In this document: piece by piece, positions 27,678-37,264 of the stretch
Layout of the letters: each line of letters opens with the position of its first letter
Numbering within the stretch: position 1 is the stretch's first letter
From: Paludibacter sp.
GTDB lineage: Bacteria; Bacteroidota; Bacteroidia; Bacteroidales; Paludibacteraceae
Assembly (NCBI GenBank): GCA_024710005.1
Contig: JANJVQ010000036.1
Location: 1-64,000, forward strand
Direction: 5' to 3'
Length of the DNA: 64,000 nt
Notes under the pieces: model-generated
Databases searched by the model: none
Told to the model about the DNA's origin: nothing
Seen by the model: only the letters and a program-made list of their open reading frames with translations
Made by a program: the position numbers and the translations under genes

Positions 27678-29045
27678 TCAGGTTAACCCAAGCCACTTAC
27701 CGAGACCCAGTTGGTTTAACAATACAAGCGAAATGCAAATAGGAGTTATGTATTTTATCAGAAAAATGTAAGCATTATAATACCGGGTTGGAAACCTGCC
27801 ATGTGTACTCAGTTCTTCTTTTATTTTTTTCTTACTCAAGAACCATCCAGTAAAAACTGAAATCAGCAATCCGCCAAGTGGCATAAAAATCTTTGATGTT
27901 ATATTGTCGAACAAATCAAAGAAACCCATATTGAATATCTTCACCTCTTTCCAGGCTCCAAATGAAAGAGATGCCAGTACCCCGAAAAAAATGATAATGA
28001 CTGACACCCAGATCGTCGCGGTCAACCGTTTAAGTTTCATTTCTTCAACCAGATACGCCACAATTACTTCCATGAGCGAAATAGCGGATGTTAGTGCCGC
28101 CACACACAACAGGATAAAAAACAGAATCGACCAGAAATAACCACCGGGCATATTGGCGAACACATTGGGCAGGGTGATAAAAACAAGTTCCGGACCGTAA
28201 CCGGGGTTAATCCCTAAAGAAAACACAGCCGGGAATATAGCAACCGCAGCCAAAACTGCTATTAGCGTATCCATCATCGTAACTTCAACTACCGTATGAG
28301 AAAGATGATTCTTTTTGCTGATGTACGAACCATAAGTTATCATGCAACCCATCCCGAGACTCAGGGAAAAGAAAGCTTGTCCCATTGCGCTTAACACCAC
28401 ACCCGATGTAATTTTGCTGAAATCAGGCTGAAAAAGGAACCTGAGACCGTCAGTTCCACCGGGCAAAGTAACAGCCCGGATTCCGAGGGCAATAATAATA
28501 ACTACAAGTAAAGGCATCAAAAATTTAGTACTTTTTTCAATTCCGTCTTTCACTCCCAGCATGATAATTCCTGCCGAAATTACCATAAACAAAACTAACC
28601 AAATAATGGGACGCCAGGTATCAGTACTGAAATTCACAAATACTTGAGTCAAAGTGGCTGTATCTTTGTTTACAAATTGATCTGAAACTGCCTGAAAAAT
28701 ATATTCCATCGTCCATCCTGCAACAACAGAATAGAATCCCATGATCAGAAAAGATGTAAGTACTCCCATTACCCCTATCATCCACCATTTTCCTTTGGGT
28801 GCAAGTTTCTTGAATGAGCCTACTGTATCACTTTGTCCCATACGACCGATTACAAATTCTGAAAGCATCACCGGCATGCCAAGTATTACCACGAAAACCA
28901 GGTAAATAATTAAAAATGCAGCTCCGCCATACTGGCCAAGCTCATATGGAAACCGCCATATATTTCCAAGCCCAACAGCAGAACCTGCCGCCGCAGCAAC
29001 AACTGCCAGTTTGCTGCTGAAATTTATTCTCTGTTCTTTTGACAT
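27678..29045 (-). CDS. Sodium-dependent neurotransmitter-symporter (NSS/SNF) family transporter
   Basis: The 455-residue membrane protein has the NSS hallmark at its start (FSSKLAVVAAAAGSAVGLGNIWRFPYELGQYGGAAFLIIYL, the unwound TM1 with the Na+ site) and about 11 to 12 membrane segments. TM6 carries the conserved substrate/Na+ region (ALGQAFF-like: SAMGQAFFSLSLGMGCMITYGSY). It imports an amino acid or related amine with Na+. The length fits bacterial LeuT/MhsT-like members. It is the first gene of the operon with an outer membrane protein and a protease. A CAAAAATA at 29115-29122 (minus TATTTTTG) may be its -7 box, without a good -33. Confidence 0.93.
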   Translation of the reverse strand: MSKEQRINFSSKLAVVAAAAGSAVGLGNIWRFPYELGQYGGAAFLIIYLVFVVILGMPVMLSEFVIGRMGQSDTVGSFKKLAPKGKWWMIGVMGVLTSFLIMGFYSVVAGWTMEYIFQAVSDQFVNKDTATLTQVFVNFSTDTWRPIIWLVLFMVISAGIIMLGVKDGIEKSTKFLMPLLVVIIIALGIRAVTLPGGTDGLRFLFQPDFSKITSGVVLSAMGQAFFSLSLGMGCMITYGSYISKKNHLSHTVVEVTMMDTLIAVLAAVAIFPAVFSLGINPGYGPELVFITLPNVFANMPGGYFWSILFFILLCVAALTSAISLMEVIVAYLVEEMKLKRLTATIWVSVIIIFFGVLASLSFGAWKEVKIFNMGFFDLFDNITSKIFMPLGGLLISVFTGWFLSKKKIKEELSTHGRFPTRYYNAYIFLIKYITPICISLVLLNQLGLGKWLGLT

Positions 29046-29198
29046 TTCTTAATCATATTAGTCCCATAAAAGGGCGTTTTAAACATCTTGCATTTATTCA
29101 TCCTGATACGTCGACAAAAATAACATTTTTTTATCATTGCTAACGATATGCATGTCATGAATTCCATCACATTAACGATAATTTCTCATGAAAATAAT

Positions 29199-29206
29199 TA
29201 TCTTTG
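29199..29206 (+). promoter_or_regulatory. Possible -7 box for rdgB-porZ
   Basis: TATCTTTG fits TAnnTTTG and lies 24 nt before the rdgB start. No TTTG is found at the expected -33 place. Confidence 0.4.
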
Positions 29207-29230
29207 CAGCTTGTTGATTTACATTAAGAT

Positions 29231-29812
29231 ATGAGAAAATTAGTTTTTGCTACAAATAATAAACATAAACTGGAAGAGGTAAGAGATGTTTCACTTGGTT
29301 TAACCGAAATATTAAGCCTTAAAGAAATCAATTGCTTTGATGAAATACCGGAAACAGCTGACACGTTGGAAGGAAATGCCCTGCTGAAGGCACGCCATAT
29401 TTATGACAAATACGGATATGATTGTTTTGCCGACGATACAGGTCTGGAAGTGGAAGCCCTTGATGGACGTCCCGGCGTATATTCAGCCCGGTATGCAGGA
29501 GAAGAGCAGGATGCGGTAAAAAACATGCAAAAGCTTTTGTCGGAGTTAGAGGGTAAAGAAAACCGGAGGGCTCGATTCAGAACCGTAGTAGCGTTAATAG
29601 AAAATGGAAAAATAAATTATTTCGAAGGAATTATTAAAGGACATATTACCACATCTCCGGCCGGAAATGCGGGTTTCGGCTATGACCCCGTTTTTATTCC
29701 GGAAGGATTTTCACAAACTTTTGCAGAACTTGGCAGTGAATTGAAAAATAAAATCAGTCACAGAGCGTTAGCTATAAATGAACTAAAAAATTATTTGAAT
29801 CAATCCATATGA
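29231..29812 (+). CDS. rdgB: XTP/dITP diphosphatase (Ham1/RdgB family)
   Basis: The 193-residue enzyme removes ITP, dITP and XTP from the nucleotide pool. The family motifs are present: [12 protein letters not shown] at the N-terminus, [26 protein letters not shown] (catalytic Asp), and [12 protein letters not shown] and ISHRALAI near the C-terminus. The gene overlaps porZ by 4 nt (ATGA), so the two are translated together. Confidence 0.95.
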   Translation: MRKLVFATNNKHKLEEVRDVSLGLTEILSLKEINCFDEIPETADTLEGNALLKARHIYDKYGYDCFADDTGLEVEALDGRPGVYSARYAGEEQDAVKNMQKLLSELEGKENRRARFRTVVALIENGKINYFEGIIKGHITTSPAGNAGFGYDPVFIPEGFSQTFAELGSELKNKISHRALAINELKNYLNQSI

Positions 29813-32163
29813 TAAAAAGAGGATTATTTACCACGATAATCAGTTTGTTTGTCGTTGTTGTCTCGGGTCAAACCAACCAACCTGTCGCCATGGGAAAATG
29901 GAGAACTCACCTGGCTTATAATAACGTCACCCAGATTACCCAGTCAGCAAACAATATATTTGCTATCAGCGACGGAGCCTTATTCTCAATAAATAAGGAA
30001 AATACCGACGACATGCAATATTTCAGCAAGATGAGCGGACTAAGCGATGCCAACATAGCAAGAATTGAATATGACAAAGTCAATAATCAACTGTTGATTG
30101 TTTATAATAACGGAAATATTGACATCATGCATTCAACCGGCGTTAACAATATCCCTGATTTGCGTAACAAGCAAATGAGTACAAGTAAGGGAGTTAATGA
30201 AGTTTACTTTACCGGAAATTTTGCCTATCTTTCATGTGATTTTGGAATTATGTTAGTCAATATGGCTAAAAAGGAAATTGCCGATACCTATATCATCGGC
30301 CCTAATTCTACTGAGGTCAAAATACTATCCACCACCATACACAACAATAAAATTTACGCCGCATCAGCGACTACAATTTACAATGCTGACGCAGATAATC
30401 GCAACCTGGTTAACTTTGAATATTGGAAAACAACCACAGGTTTACCTATCGGGAGCGGAAACTATCAGAAGGTATTTACCTTTGCCGGGAGACTGTTGAT
30501 ACTTAAGGCTGGAAAACTCTACAAACAGGAAGACGACAACAGCTGGAGTCAACTGCTTAGCTCGGTCAGCAACATTACGAGTATCAATGTGTCAAACAAT
30601 AAAATTATAGCCAGCAATGGTTCCAACAGCATCTATTTCCTGAATCAGTCCTTCGAAATGAGTATGGAAAACCTGCTTGGTTCAAGTGATATCGAATATG
30701 ACCCTGCAAATGATGTGTACTGGGTGGCGGCAGGCTCCCTTGGCGTTGTTTCATTCAAGCTTCAGAGTGGGGCAGATCCAATAATCAGCTATTATAAACC
30801 TCAGGGGCCGGCCGTTAATATTCCCTGGAGTATGACATTTGCCGGCAATAAACTATTCATGGTAAATGGGGGAAGATGGGCTTCCGAGTATGGGAGAACA
30901 GGACAAATCATGATTTACAAAGATGGCTACTGGAATAATATCAGTGCTGCCCCAATCCAATCAGTTACAGGATATAGCGCTTTGGATTATGTAAACGTAG
31001 CAGTTCACCCGGATGATGACAACCACTTTTTCGTTACCTCATACGGCACAGGATTGTACGAATACAAAAATAACGAGTTCTTTGCCTGGTATAATCATAA
31101 AACACCAAACAGCACACTGGAAACGGGAGGTACTGGAGCGAGAGAATACAAAGTAATTCGACTGGATGGAGCTGTATTTGACAGTCAAAAAAATCTGTTT
31201 CTGGCCAATATGGCGACAACATCTCCGATTAAAATTTTATTAAATACCGGTGCATGGTATCAATTCGATTTCTCCTCGCTTCCAATGCTTTTCACCTTAG
31301 GCAAAATCATTATTTCTAATCAAAATCAAAATCAAAAATGGGTTCCTTCAATAAGATACACACCTGGTATTCTTATTTGGGACGATAATGGAACCTTGCT
31401 GGATCAAAATGATGACAAAAAAACATTTATTTCGAAATTTATTGATGTGGATAATGTTGGCAGTTATATTTCACCAAGCTACGTCTATTGTCTTGAACAA
31501 GATAAGAACGGTGTAATGTGGGCAGGAACTGATTTGGGTCCCCTTTTGTTCTATAATCCATCCAAAGCTTTTGATCAGAACTATACATGTTCCAGGGTAA
31601 AAATCCCCAGAAACGACGGAACAGGGCTTGCTGACTATTTATTACAAAATGAAAAAATAAAAGCAATTGCTATTGACGGAGCCAATAGAAAATGGTTAGG
31701 AACTGAATCCTCCGGACTATATTTAATGTCAGAAAACGGTCAGGAAACAATCAATCATTTTACAACAACAAACAGTCCTTTGCTCTCAAATGATATAATC
31801 TCCCTTGCAATTAACCCAATTTCCGGAGAACTGTTTGTTGGAACAAGCAACGGACTAATTTCCTTTCAAAGTGATGCAGCAGAGGCAAATAAAATTTTTA
31901 CAAATGTGTATGCCTACCCAAATCCGGTAAAAGAGAATTATAATGGAATTATTACAATTACAGGACTGGTAACAAACACACAGGTAAAAATTACGGATCT
32001 AAACGGAAACCTCATTTACCAAACTGTTTCAAATGGAAGTATCGCCACCTGGGATGGGAAAGACAGTCATGGGAGAAAAGTAAGCACCGGTATTTATCTT
32101 GCAATTTGCGCCAATGAAGACGGAACTCAAAGTACCATTACAAAAATCATGGTAATCAATTAA
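29809..32163 (+). CDS. porZ: PorZ-like T9SS component with beta-propellers and a sorting-like C-terminal domain
   Basis: The 784-residue protein has a signal peptide, then [20 protein letters not shown] and many propeller blades over about residues 30-690 ([41 protein letters not shown]). These fit the two seven-bladed propellers of PorZ. The C-terminus (about 700-784: [11 protein letters not shown] ... GHKV-like [13 protein letters not shown]) is a T9SS type A-like domain. Length is close to Porphyromonas PorZ. PorZ is surface exposed, belongs to the attachment complex that joins cargo to A-LPS, and binds A-LPS. It fits the three T9SS cargo genes elsewhere in the window. Its downstream neighbours are glycan-modification genes. 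Confidence 0.85.
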   Translation: MIKRGLFTTIISLFVVVVSGQTNQPVAMGKWRTHLAYNNVTQITQSANNIFAISDGALFSINKENTDDMQYFSKMSGLSDANIARIEYDKVNNQLLIVYNNGNIDIMHSTGVNNIPDLRNKQMSTSKGVNEVYFTGNFAYLSCDFGIMLVNMAKKEIADTYIIGPNSTEVKILSTTIHNNKIYAASATTIYNADADNRNLVNFEYWKTTTGLPIGSGNYQKVFTFAGRLLILKAGKLYKQEDDNSWSQLLSSVSNITSINVSNNKIIASNGSNSIYFLNQSFEMSMENLLGSSDIEYDPANDVYWVAAGSLGVVSFKLQSGADPIISYYKPQGPAVNIPWSMTFAGNKLFMVNGGRWASEYGRTGQIMIYKDGYWNNISAAPIQSVTGYSALDYVNVAVHPDDDNHFFVTSYGTGLYEYKNNEFFAWYNHKTPNSTLETGGTGAREYKVIRLDGAVFDSQKNLFLANMATTSPIKILLNTGAWYQFDFSSLPMLFTLGKIIISNQNQNQKWVPSIRYTPGILIWDDNGTLLDQNDDKKTFISKFIDVDNVGSYISPSYVYCLEQDKNGVMWAGTDLGPLLFYNPSKAFDQNYTCSRVKIPRNDGTGLADYLLQNEKIKAIAIDGANRKWLGTESSGLYLMSENGQETINHFTTTNSPLLSNDIISLAINPISGELFVGTSNGLISFQSDAAEANKIFTNVYAYPNPVKENYNGIITITGLVTNTQVKITDLNGNLIYQTVSNGSIATWDGKDSHGRKVSTGIYLAICANEDGTQSTITKIMVIN

Positions 32164-32204
32164 CTTTATTTGATTCCACCCTGTGATATAAAATTTTTCA
32201 CTCA

Positions 32205-32939
32205 ATGATAAAGTTGTTTGCAAATTTTCCAAAAACAAGAATAGCTCTGCCGGATAGCTACAAAGAGATTTATAATAAACACTATAAGGTTAATAGAGAG
32301 GGAAAAACATTGGCGACATCATTGTCTATGTTCATGGAATCGTGGATGCACCAGAAAATAGCGAAAGATGTTCATCAGATCAAAAATAAAACCACCCTTG
32401 AAATAGGTGCCGGTACACTCAATCATCTTAAATATGAGACTGCAATTTTATATGATATTGTAGAGCCTTTTCAAAAACTTTACGAGAATTCACCTTACAT
32501 CAAACTAATTAATAATATATATCAGGATATCAACCACATAGAAGAAACAAAAAAATACGACAGAATAATATCAATCGCAACATTTGAGCATATACTTAAT
32601 CTTCCTGAAGTCATTTATAAAACCTGTAAATTATTGGATAAAAATGGCACTTTGAGAGTTGCCATACCTAACGAAGGGGCATTTATATGGAAATTGGGTT
32701 GGAAACTTACAACAGGTATTGAATATAAGTTAAAATATGGGTTGGACTATAGTTTGCTGATGAAACATGAACATGTTAACACTGCAACTGAAATTGAAGA
32801 TATATTAAGATTCTTTTATAAGGATGTAAAAGGCTCTTATTCAACATTTCTCAAACCATTGTCGTTTTATTGTTTTTTTACCTGTTCTTCTCCTGATGCA
32901 CATAATTTACAACAATACAAAGTAGCATTCCCGGATTAA
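32205..32939 (+). CDS. Class I SAM-dependent methyltransferase
   Basis: The 244-residue protein has motif I TTLEIGAGTLNHLKYE, an acidic motif (YDIVEPF), and post-motif DRIISIATFEHILNLPEV followed by LDKNGTLRVAIPNEG, the usual class I Rossmann layout. The substrate is not clear; it might act on a sugar or lipid given the glycosyltransferase genes next to it. The region from here to 35390 is visibly richer in A+T than rdgB-porZ and folE-recG on either side, which suggests acquisition by transfer. The gap to the next gene is 66 nt. Confidence 0.8.
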   Translation: MIKLFANFPKTRIALPDSYKEIYNKHYKVNREGKTLATSLSMFMESWMHQKIAKDVHQIKNKTTLEIGAGTLNHLKYETAILYDIVEPFQKLYENSPYIKLINNIYQDINHIEETKKYDRIISIATFEHILNLPEVIYKTCKLLDKNGTLRVAIPNEGAFIWKLGWKLTTGIEYKLKYGLDYSLLMKHEHVNTATEIEDILRFFYKDVKGSYSTFLKPLSFYCFFTCSSPDAHNLQQYKVAFPD

Positions 32940-33005
32940 TCATTTCCAGTTTATGTGATAAAATCATAAGAGACTAATTCGAACATTTCAAAAGAAGTAT
33001 AAAAT

Positions 33006-33938
33006 ATGAAACTATCAGTAATTGTTTCCATATTCAATGAAGAACATGTTATTCGTTTGTTCTATGATGAATTGATGTTATATGTTCCTCGCGAATACGA
33101 ATACGAGATCGTTTTTGTAAATGATGGGAGTACCGATGATTCACAAAAGATTATTTCTGAAATCATATCTGAAAATAACCATGCTAAATCAATTCTGTTT
33201 TCAAGGAATTTTGGCCATGAAGCCGCGATGCTGGCAGGTATAGATCACGCGACCGGAGACATCTTAATCTGTATGGATAGCGACTTACAGCATCCTCCGG
33301 CTCTTATTCCTGAGATGATTAATCGTTTCAGACAGGGAAATGTCGATGTCATAAACATGGTAAGGAAAAAAAACACAAGTATTTTTTCAGCATTTTTCTA
33401 TAAACTAATCAAAATAATCTCTCCTTTTAATATTGAGGCTGATGCCTCTGATTTTTTTCTTATTTCAAAGAAAATTGCTAAAATACTAAAAAACAACTAT
33501 CGGGAGAGAGTCCGCTTCCTGAGAGGTTTTATTCAAATGTTAGGTTTTAACAAAACAACAATGCTGTTTGATGTTGGTAAAAGAGCAGAAGGTGAAAGTA
33601 AATACTCATTTTTAAAGTTATTAACGCTCTCATTTACTGCCATATCTACCCTGTCAAAACTTCCACTTAAACTTGGAATCTATATCGGATTTTTATCTGG
33701 TATCTTTGGAATTGTACTATCTATATACAGTATCATTATGAAGATTATTCAACAACCAGTATCCGGATATACAACAATTATAGTATTTTTAAGCTTAATG
33801 TTCAGTATACAGTTTTTTATTTTGGGCGTAATTGGTGAATATATCGGATTCCTTTTTGACGAACAGAAAAAAAGACCTATTTACATAATTGACTCTACAA
33901 CAAACATGGGAGAAAATGATGAAGTACTTATTGGCTAG
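33006..33938 (+). CDS. GT2-family polyprenyl-phosphate glycosyltransferase (GtrB/ArnC-like)
   Basis: The 310-residue protein has the GT-A fold with FVNDGSTDDS near the N-terminus, the DxD-type motif MDSDLQHPPALIPEM, and RERVRFLRGFIQM. Two membrane segments near the C-terminus (about 215-280) follow. This layout is that of GtrB/ArnC/DPM1-type enzymes, which load a sugar onto undecaprenyl phosphate on the inner membrane. The end overlaps the start of the next gene (33916). The sugar is unknown. Confidence 0.9.
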   Translation: MKLSVIVSIFNEEHVIRLFYDELMLYVPREYEYEIVFVNDGSTDDSQKIISEIISENNHAKSILFSRNFGHEAAMLAGIDHATGDILICMDSDLQHPPALIPEMINRFRQGNVDVINMVRKKNTSIFSAFFYKLIKIISPFNIEADASDFFLISKKIAKILKNNYRERVRFLRGFIQMLGFNKTTMLFDVGKRAEGESKYSFLKLLTLSFTAISTLSKLPLKLGIYIGFLSGIFGIVLSIYSIIMKIIQQPVSGYTTIIVFLSLMFSIQFFILGVIGEYIGFLFDEQKKRPIYIIDSTTNMGENDEVLIG

Positions 33939-34242
33939 CATCAGCATATTATCAGCAGTATTAGCTCAAATACTGATTAAAAAAGCTACTTTTTTTCAAT
34001 TTGCAGAAAAAAAATGGTTCCTTATTATCCTGATTAGTCTTTTATTATATGCTATCACTTTTTTCACGCAAACTATGGTTGTCCGCATGTTCCCGATCAG
34101 TAAAATTCTGCCGGTCTCAGCAATTGCAGTTATGATCCTGATTTTTATCAGTGGAATTGTCTTTTTTGGAGAATCGGTAAATTTAAAACAGATTATCGGG
34201 ATTCTCTTTGGAGTATTATCTATTATTTTGATCCTTAATTAA
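33916..34242 (+). CDS. Small SMR/EamA-like membrane protein, possible lipid-linked sugar flippase
   Basis: From ATG 33916 (a second ATG is at 33919) the protein has about 108 residues and four membrane segments. Features of the drug/metabolite transporter superfamily are present: SAVLAQILIKKAT in TM1 and the final IIGILFGVLSIILIL. ArnE/ArnF-type proteins of this size flip polyprenyl-phosphate sugars. Gene order after a GtrB-like GT2 and before an integral membrane protein supports that role here (inference). The TTG at 33889 is rejected because it would extend into the GT2 frame without homology-like sequence. Confidence 0.75.
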   Translation: MMKYLLASISILSAVLAQILIKKATFFQFAEKKWFLIILISLLLYAITFFTQTMVVRMFPISKILPVSAIAVMILIFISGIVFFGESVNLKQIIGILFGVLSIILILN

Positions 34243-35390
34243 TGTCAGGAAATATACACAAGTCAGGCTTTATACAGTTATTTCTGTATTTGTTCGTAAA
34301 TATTTTATTTATATTCAAATATATCTCCAGAACCGGAGTAAATCCGGTTATACCTGCTTTGGTTTATCTATTATTTATTGTTATTACTTATCTGGGATTC
34401 AATAGGATTTTCATCTCCAAAAAAGACAATTCATTTAAGTTACCCTTATTTTTGGTATATGCTTTAACAGTAACAATGATTATTGCAATCCTCATCAGGA
34501 TCGACCCCTTATCGATACGTGTTGACAGATGGTCTGCTGTCACCTATTTTTTAGACAACTTATTTCATGGAGATTACCCTTATGCAGCACATACTCATGT
34601 TAGTAAAGATAACTTTCCGTCTCCCTTTCCTATGTGGTATGTTATAAATTTACCTTTTTATTTAGCCGGAGATGTAGGAATCGGATTAATTGCGTTTCTT
34701 AGTTTAGTTATTTTTATATATTATCTTTTTACAAAATCATTTAAAAAAACTTTCGTTTTTCTTGTTCTAATCATTTTATCTCCTGCATACTGGTGGGAAG
34801 TTGCCGTCAGGAGCGATTCCCTCAGCAATGCAATACTCGTTTTATGCATAATTCTTCTTTTTTACCTGAAAAAATTCTCTCTCGAGAGAAATTTAATGAT
34901 AACTGCAATTGTATGTGGTATAATAGCTTCAACCCGATTATCTGCAATACTGCCCATTGCATTATTTATTTTTCCTCCTTTTCTGAAAATATCATTGCAT
35001 AAAAAGATGGCTTTTGTCTCAATTGTTTTGGGATTTGTTGTTTTGACTTTTCTACCGTTTATTTTGTGGGATACCGAAAACTGGCTCTTTTTCAGTAGAA
35101 ACCCTTTCATGTCTCAGTCAAGTATCGGTAGTACTCTGCTTCTTCTGGTTATGATTATTTTGGGGATATATATGGCACTAAAATGGGATAATATCAATCA
35201 ATTCTTTAACCTGACTTCTGTTTTTATTTTCATTTTTATCCTCACTTCGCAACTGAATCTCCTATTCACAAGAGGAACCAATGGATCTGTTTTCACTGAC
35301 AGTCTGTATGATATTTCATATTTTAGTCTGCTTTTACCTTATTGCATTGCATTTTTAGCAAACAGAATATCTAGTCCTACCCCCTCTTGA
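34242..35390 (+). CDS. Polytopic membrane protein, candidate GT-C glycosyltransferase
   Basis: The 382-residue protein has about ten to twelve membrane segments. A long early loop carries [18 protein letters not shown] and [17 protein letters not shown], a pattern (acidic residue just after the first helices) reminiscent of GT-C enzymes that use polyprenyl-phosphate sugars. The start overlaps the stop of the previous gene (TAATG). With the GT2 and flippase candidates it would complete a Gtr-like three-gene set. It ends within the folE gene tail (14-nt convergent overlap). The exact family is not recognised. Confidence 0.65.
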   Translation: MSGNIHKSGFIQLFLYLFVNILFIFKYISRTGVNPVIPALVYLLFIVITYLGFNRIFISKKDNSFKLPLFLVYALTVTMIIAILIRIDPLSIRVDRWSAVTYFLDNLFHGDYPYAAHTHVSKDNFPSPFPMWYVINLPFYLAGDVGIGLIAFLSLVIFIYYLFTKSFKKTFVFLVLIILSPAYWWEVAVRSDSLSNAILVLCIILLFYLKKFSLERNLMITAIVCGIIASTRLSAILPIALFIFPPFLKISLHKKMAFVSIVLGFVVLTFLPFILWDTENWLFFSRNPFMSQSSIGSTLLLLVMIILGIYMALKWDNINQFFNLTSVFIFIFILTSQLNLLFTRGTNGSVFTDSLYDISYFSLLLPYCIAFLANRISSPTPS

Positions 35391-35973
35391 TCAAATTCAT
35401 AAACTCTTCCCTCGTTTTTGCCTGCTGAAATACACCTGTGAAATCCGACGTGGTGGTGATGGAATGCTGCTTTTGCACGCCCCGCATTTGCATGCATAAA
35501 TGTTGTGCTTCAAGAATTACCATCACACCCAAAGGTTGCAGTGTTTTCTGGATGCACTCCTTGATTTGGGTTGTCATGCGTTCCTGAACTTGCAGCCGAC
35601 GGGCATAAACCTCCACAATACGGGCAATCTTACTCAACCCTGTAATATGATGATTGGGAATGTATGCTACATGCGCTTTGCCAAAAAATGGTAACATGTG
35701 GTGCTCACACATGGAGTAGAAATCGATATCCTTCACAATGACCATTTGCCGGTAGTTCTCGGTAAAACGCGCCGACATCAGAATCTCTTCGGGATCCTGC
35801 TCATAACCATGCATCAGGAACTGCATCGCCCTGGAAACTCGTTCCGGGGTTTTTAGCAAACCCTCTCTGGCTGCGTCTTCTCCTAAAAGTCTGATTATTT
35901 CCTTATAATGATGAGCTATCTGAGCCGTTTTTTCGGGATCAAACGGAACCGGTTTGTTATAATTAAAATCCAT
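35377..35973 (-). CDS. folE: GTP cyclohydrolase I
   Basis: The 198-residue enzyme turns GTP to 7,8-dihydroneopterin triphosphate, the first step of folate synthesis. Zn ligands and active-site residues are visible in [20 protein letters not shown] and in [13 protein letters not shown], and [20 protein letters not shown] is the family signature. It follows the SPOR-domain gene by 6 nt and overlaps the glycan-cassette end by 14 nt on the other strand. Confidence 0.96.
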   Translation of the reverse strand: MDFNYNKPVPFDPEKTAQIAHHYKEIIRLLGEDAAREGLLKTPERVSRAMQFLMHGYEQDPEEILMSARFTENYRQMVIVKDIDFYSMCEHHMLPFFGKAHVAYIPNHHITGLSKIARIVEVYARRLQVQERMTTQIKECIQKTLQPLGVMVILEAQHLCMQMRGVQKQHSITTTSDFTGVFQQAKTREEFMNLIKRG

Positions 35974-35979
35974 TTGTTT

Positions 35980-36465
35980 TTATTTTTCTGAAACGGAAAT
36001 CCGGTCTCTTACGGTGTAAGTTTCTTTCCTGAGAGCCGGAAATTTAGTTAATAATTCTTCTGAAAACCTACGGGCTTCAGGTTGTGTGTGAAAATCTCCG
36101 ATTCTGACCTTCCAAAACGGAGAACTGTAGCTCACGTATATTTTCATATCAGGAAATGCCTCCAACAACATCTGCTCCATGTTAAAGGCCTCTTCTCTGG
36201 CTGTTCGCTGGGCATTGCTCGAAAACACCTGAACCCTGTATCCATGTACAACAACACTTGTTGCAGTAGCATTTTCTGTTACCAGTTTCTCAATCCGTTT
36301 ATCCTGATGAAATTTCACTTCTCCACTTCCCGGTTTTGCCTTTACGGAAATTGCTTTAAAAGCACTTTTAGCTGAATCTGTCTGAATGCTGTCAGGCTTT
36401 ACAGACTGCGCAAGTAGGTTCGCTGAGAAAAAAAATGTCAGACTGATTACAAGTATCTGCTTCAT
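35980..36465 (-). CDS. SPOR-domain exported protein
   Basis: From ATG 36465 (MKQILVISLTFFF) the protein has 161 residues with a signal peptide ending near LLAQS. A C-terminal SPOR domain at about 80-150 includes GYRVQVFSSNAQRTAREEAF and SPFWKVRIGDFHTQPEARRF. SPOR domains bind denuded peptidoglycan at division sites. Folates from folE next to it are unrelated, but this pair is common in Bacteroidota. The longer open frame (to 36555) would overlap ispD and place the signal peptide inside, so it is rejected. A TAACTTTG at 36486-36493 (minus) may be its -7 box. Confidence 0.9.
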   Translation of the reverse strand: MKQILVISLTFFFSANLLAQSVKPDSIQTDSAKSAFKAISVKAKPGSGEVKFHQDKRIEKLVTENATATSVVVHGYRVQVFSSNAQRTAREEAFNMEQMLLEAFPDMKIYVSYSSPFWKVRIGDFHTQPEARRFSEELLTKFPALRKETYTVRDRISVSEK

Positions 36466-36527
36466 AATGGGATAAATTTTACGTGCAAAGTTACAAAATC
36501 TTATGCTAAATCTGTCTATTATTTTTT

Positions 36528-36535
36528 TATCTTTG
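36528..36535 (+). promoter_or_regulatory. Possible -7 box for ispD
   Basis: TATCTTTG matches TAnnTTTG and lies 19 nt before the ispD start. No matching -33 TTTG was found. Confidence 0.4.
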
Positions 36536-36554
36536 TTCCTGAATAATAAAACCA

Positions 36555-37241
36555 ATGTATATGCAGGTTACACCAAACAGGGATATTGAAACCGTAATCA
36601 TCGTTGCCGGAGGAAAAGGTGAGCGCATGCAAACCGACATACCGAAACAATTCATCGAACTCAAATCCAGGCCAATTCTGATGCATACTATTGATGTTTT
36701 TATTCAATACAACAACCAAATTGATGTGATAGTTGTACTTCCGGAAACTCAGATTGAAAACTGGAGCCTGCTTTGCAAAAAGCATGCCTTTGAAACTAAA
36801 CACCGGGTGGTTGCCGGAGGATCTGTTCGTTTTGAATCGGTGAGAAACGGGCTGAAAATCGCATCAGATTCGGGGTTTATTGCTGTTCATGATGGCGTGA
36901 GACCTTTAGTCAGCCAAACCACCATCGAAGCTTGTTTCAGGGAAGCCAGGATATCGGGAGCTGCTATCCCGGTTGTATTGCCGGTTGAAAGCATCCGACA
37001 GATAAAAGGAGATGAAAACGTAGCTGTCAACCGGGACTTATTCAGGTTGGTGCAAACACCGCAGGTTTTTGAGGCCAACATCTTAAAAAAAGCATACAAA
37101 CAGGAATTCAATTCTATATTTACTGATGATGCTTCTGTAGTGGAAGCATCCGGTGTAAAAATCAGTTTGGTAGAGGGTAATCGTGAGAACATCAAAATTA
37201 CTACTCCTTTCGATCTAAAATTAGCCGAAATGATGCGCTGA
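36555..37241 (+). CDS. ispD: 2-C-methyl-D-erythritol 4-phosphate cytidylyltransferase
   Basis: The 228-residue enzyme makes CDP-methylerythritol in the MEP isoprenoid pathway. The nucleotide-binding motif VAGGKGERMQTDIPKQFI is at the N-terminus. Further family motifs are VAGGSVRFESVRNGL, AVHDGVRPLV and QTPQVFEANIL. Two ATG codons (36555, 36561) are close. recG follows 23 nt later. It should feed polyprenyl synthesis such as the synthetase at 51652-52626. Confidence 0.95.
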   Translation: MYMQVTPNRDIETVIIVAGGKGERMQTDIPKQFIELKSRPILMHTIDVFIQYNNQIDVIVVLPETQIENWSLLCKKHAFETKHRVVAGGSVRFESVRNGLKIASDSGFIAVHDGVRPLVSQTTIEACFREARISGAAIPVVLPVESIRQIKGDENVAVNRDLFRLVQTPQVFEANILKKAYKQEFNSIFTDDASVVEASGVKISLVEGNRENIKITTPFDLKLAEMMR

Positions 37242-37264
37242 GTTTCGTTCTAATTGGTAAAAAA

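Noticed and set aside
36466-36555. Upstream extension of the SPOR-domain gene
   Set aside because: It would put the signal peptide inside the protein and overlap the ispD start; ATG 36465 fits better.
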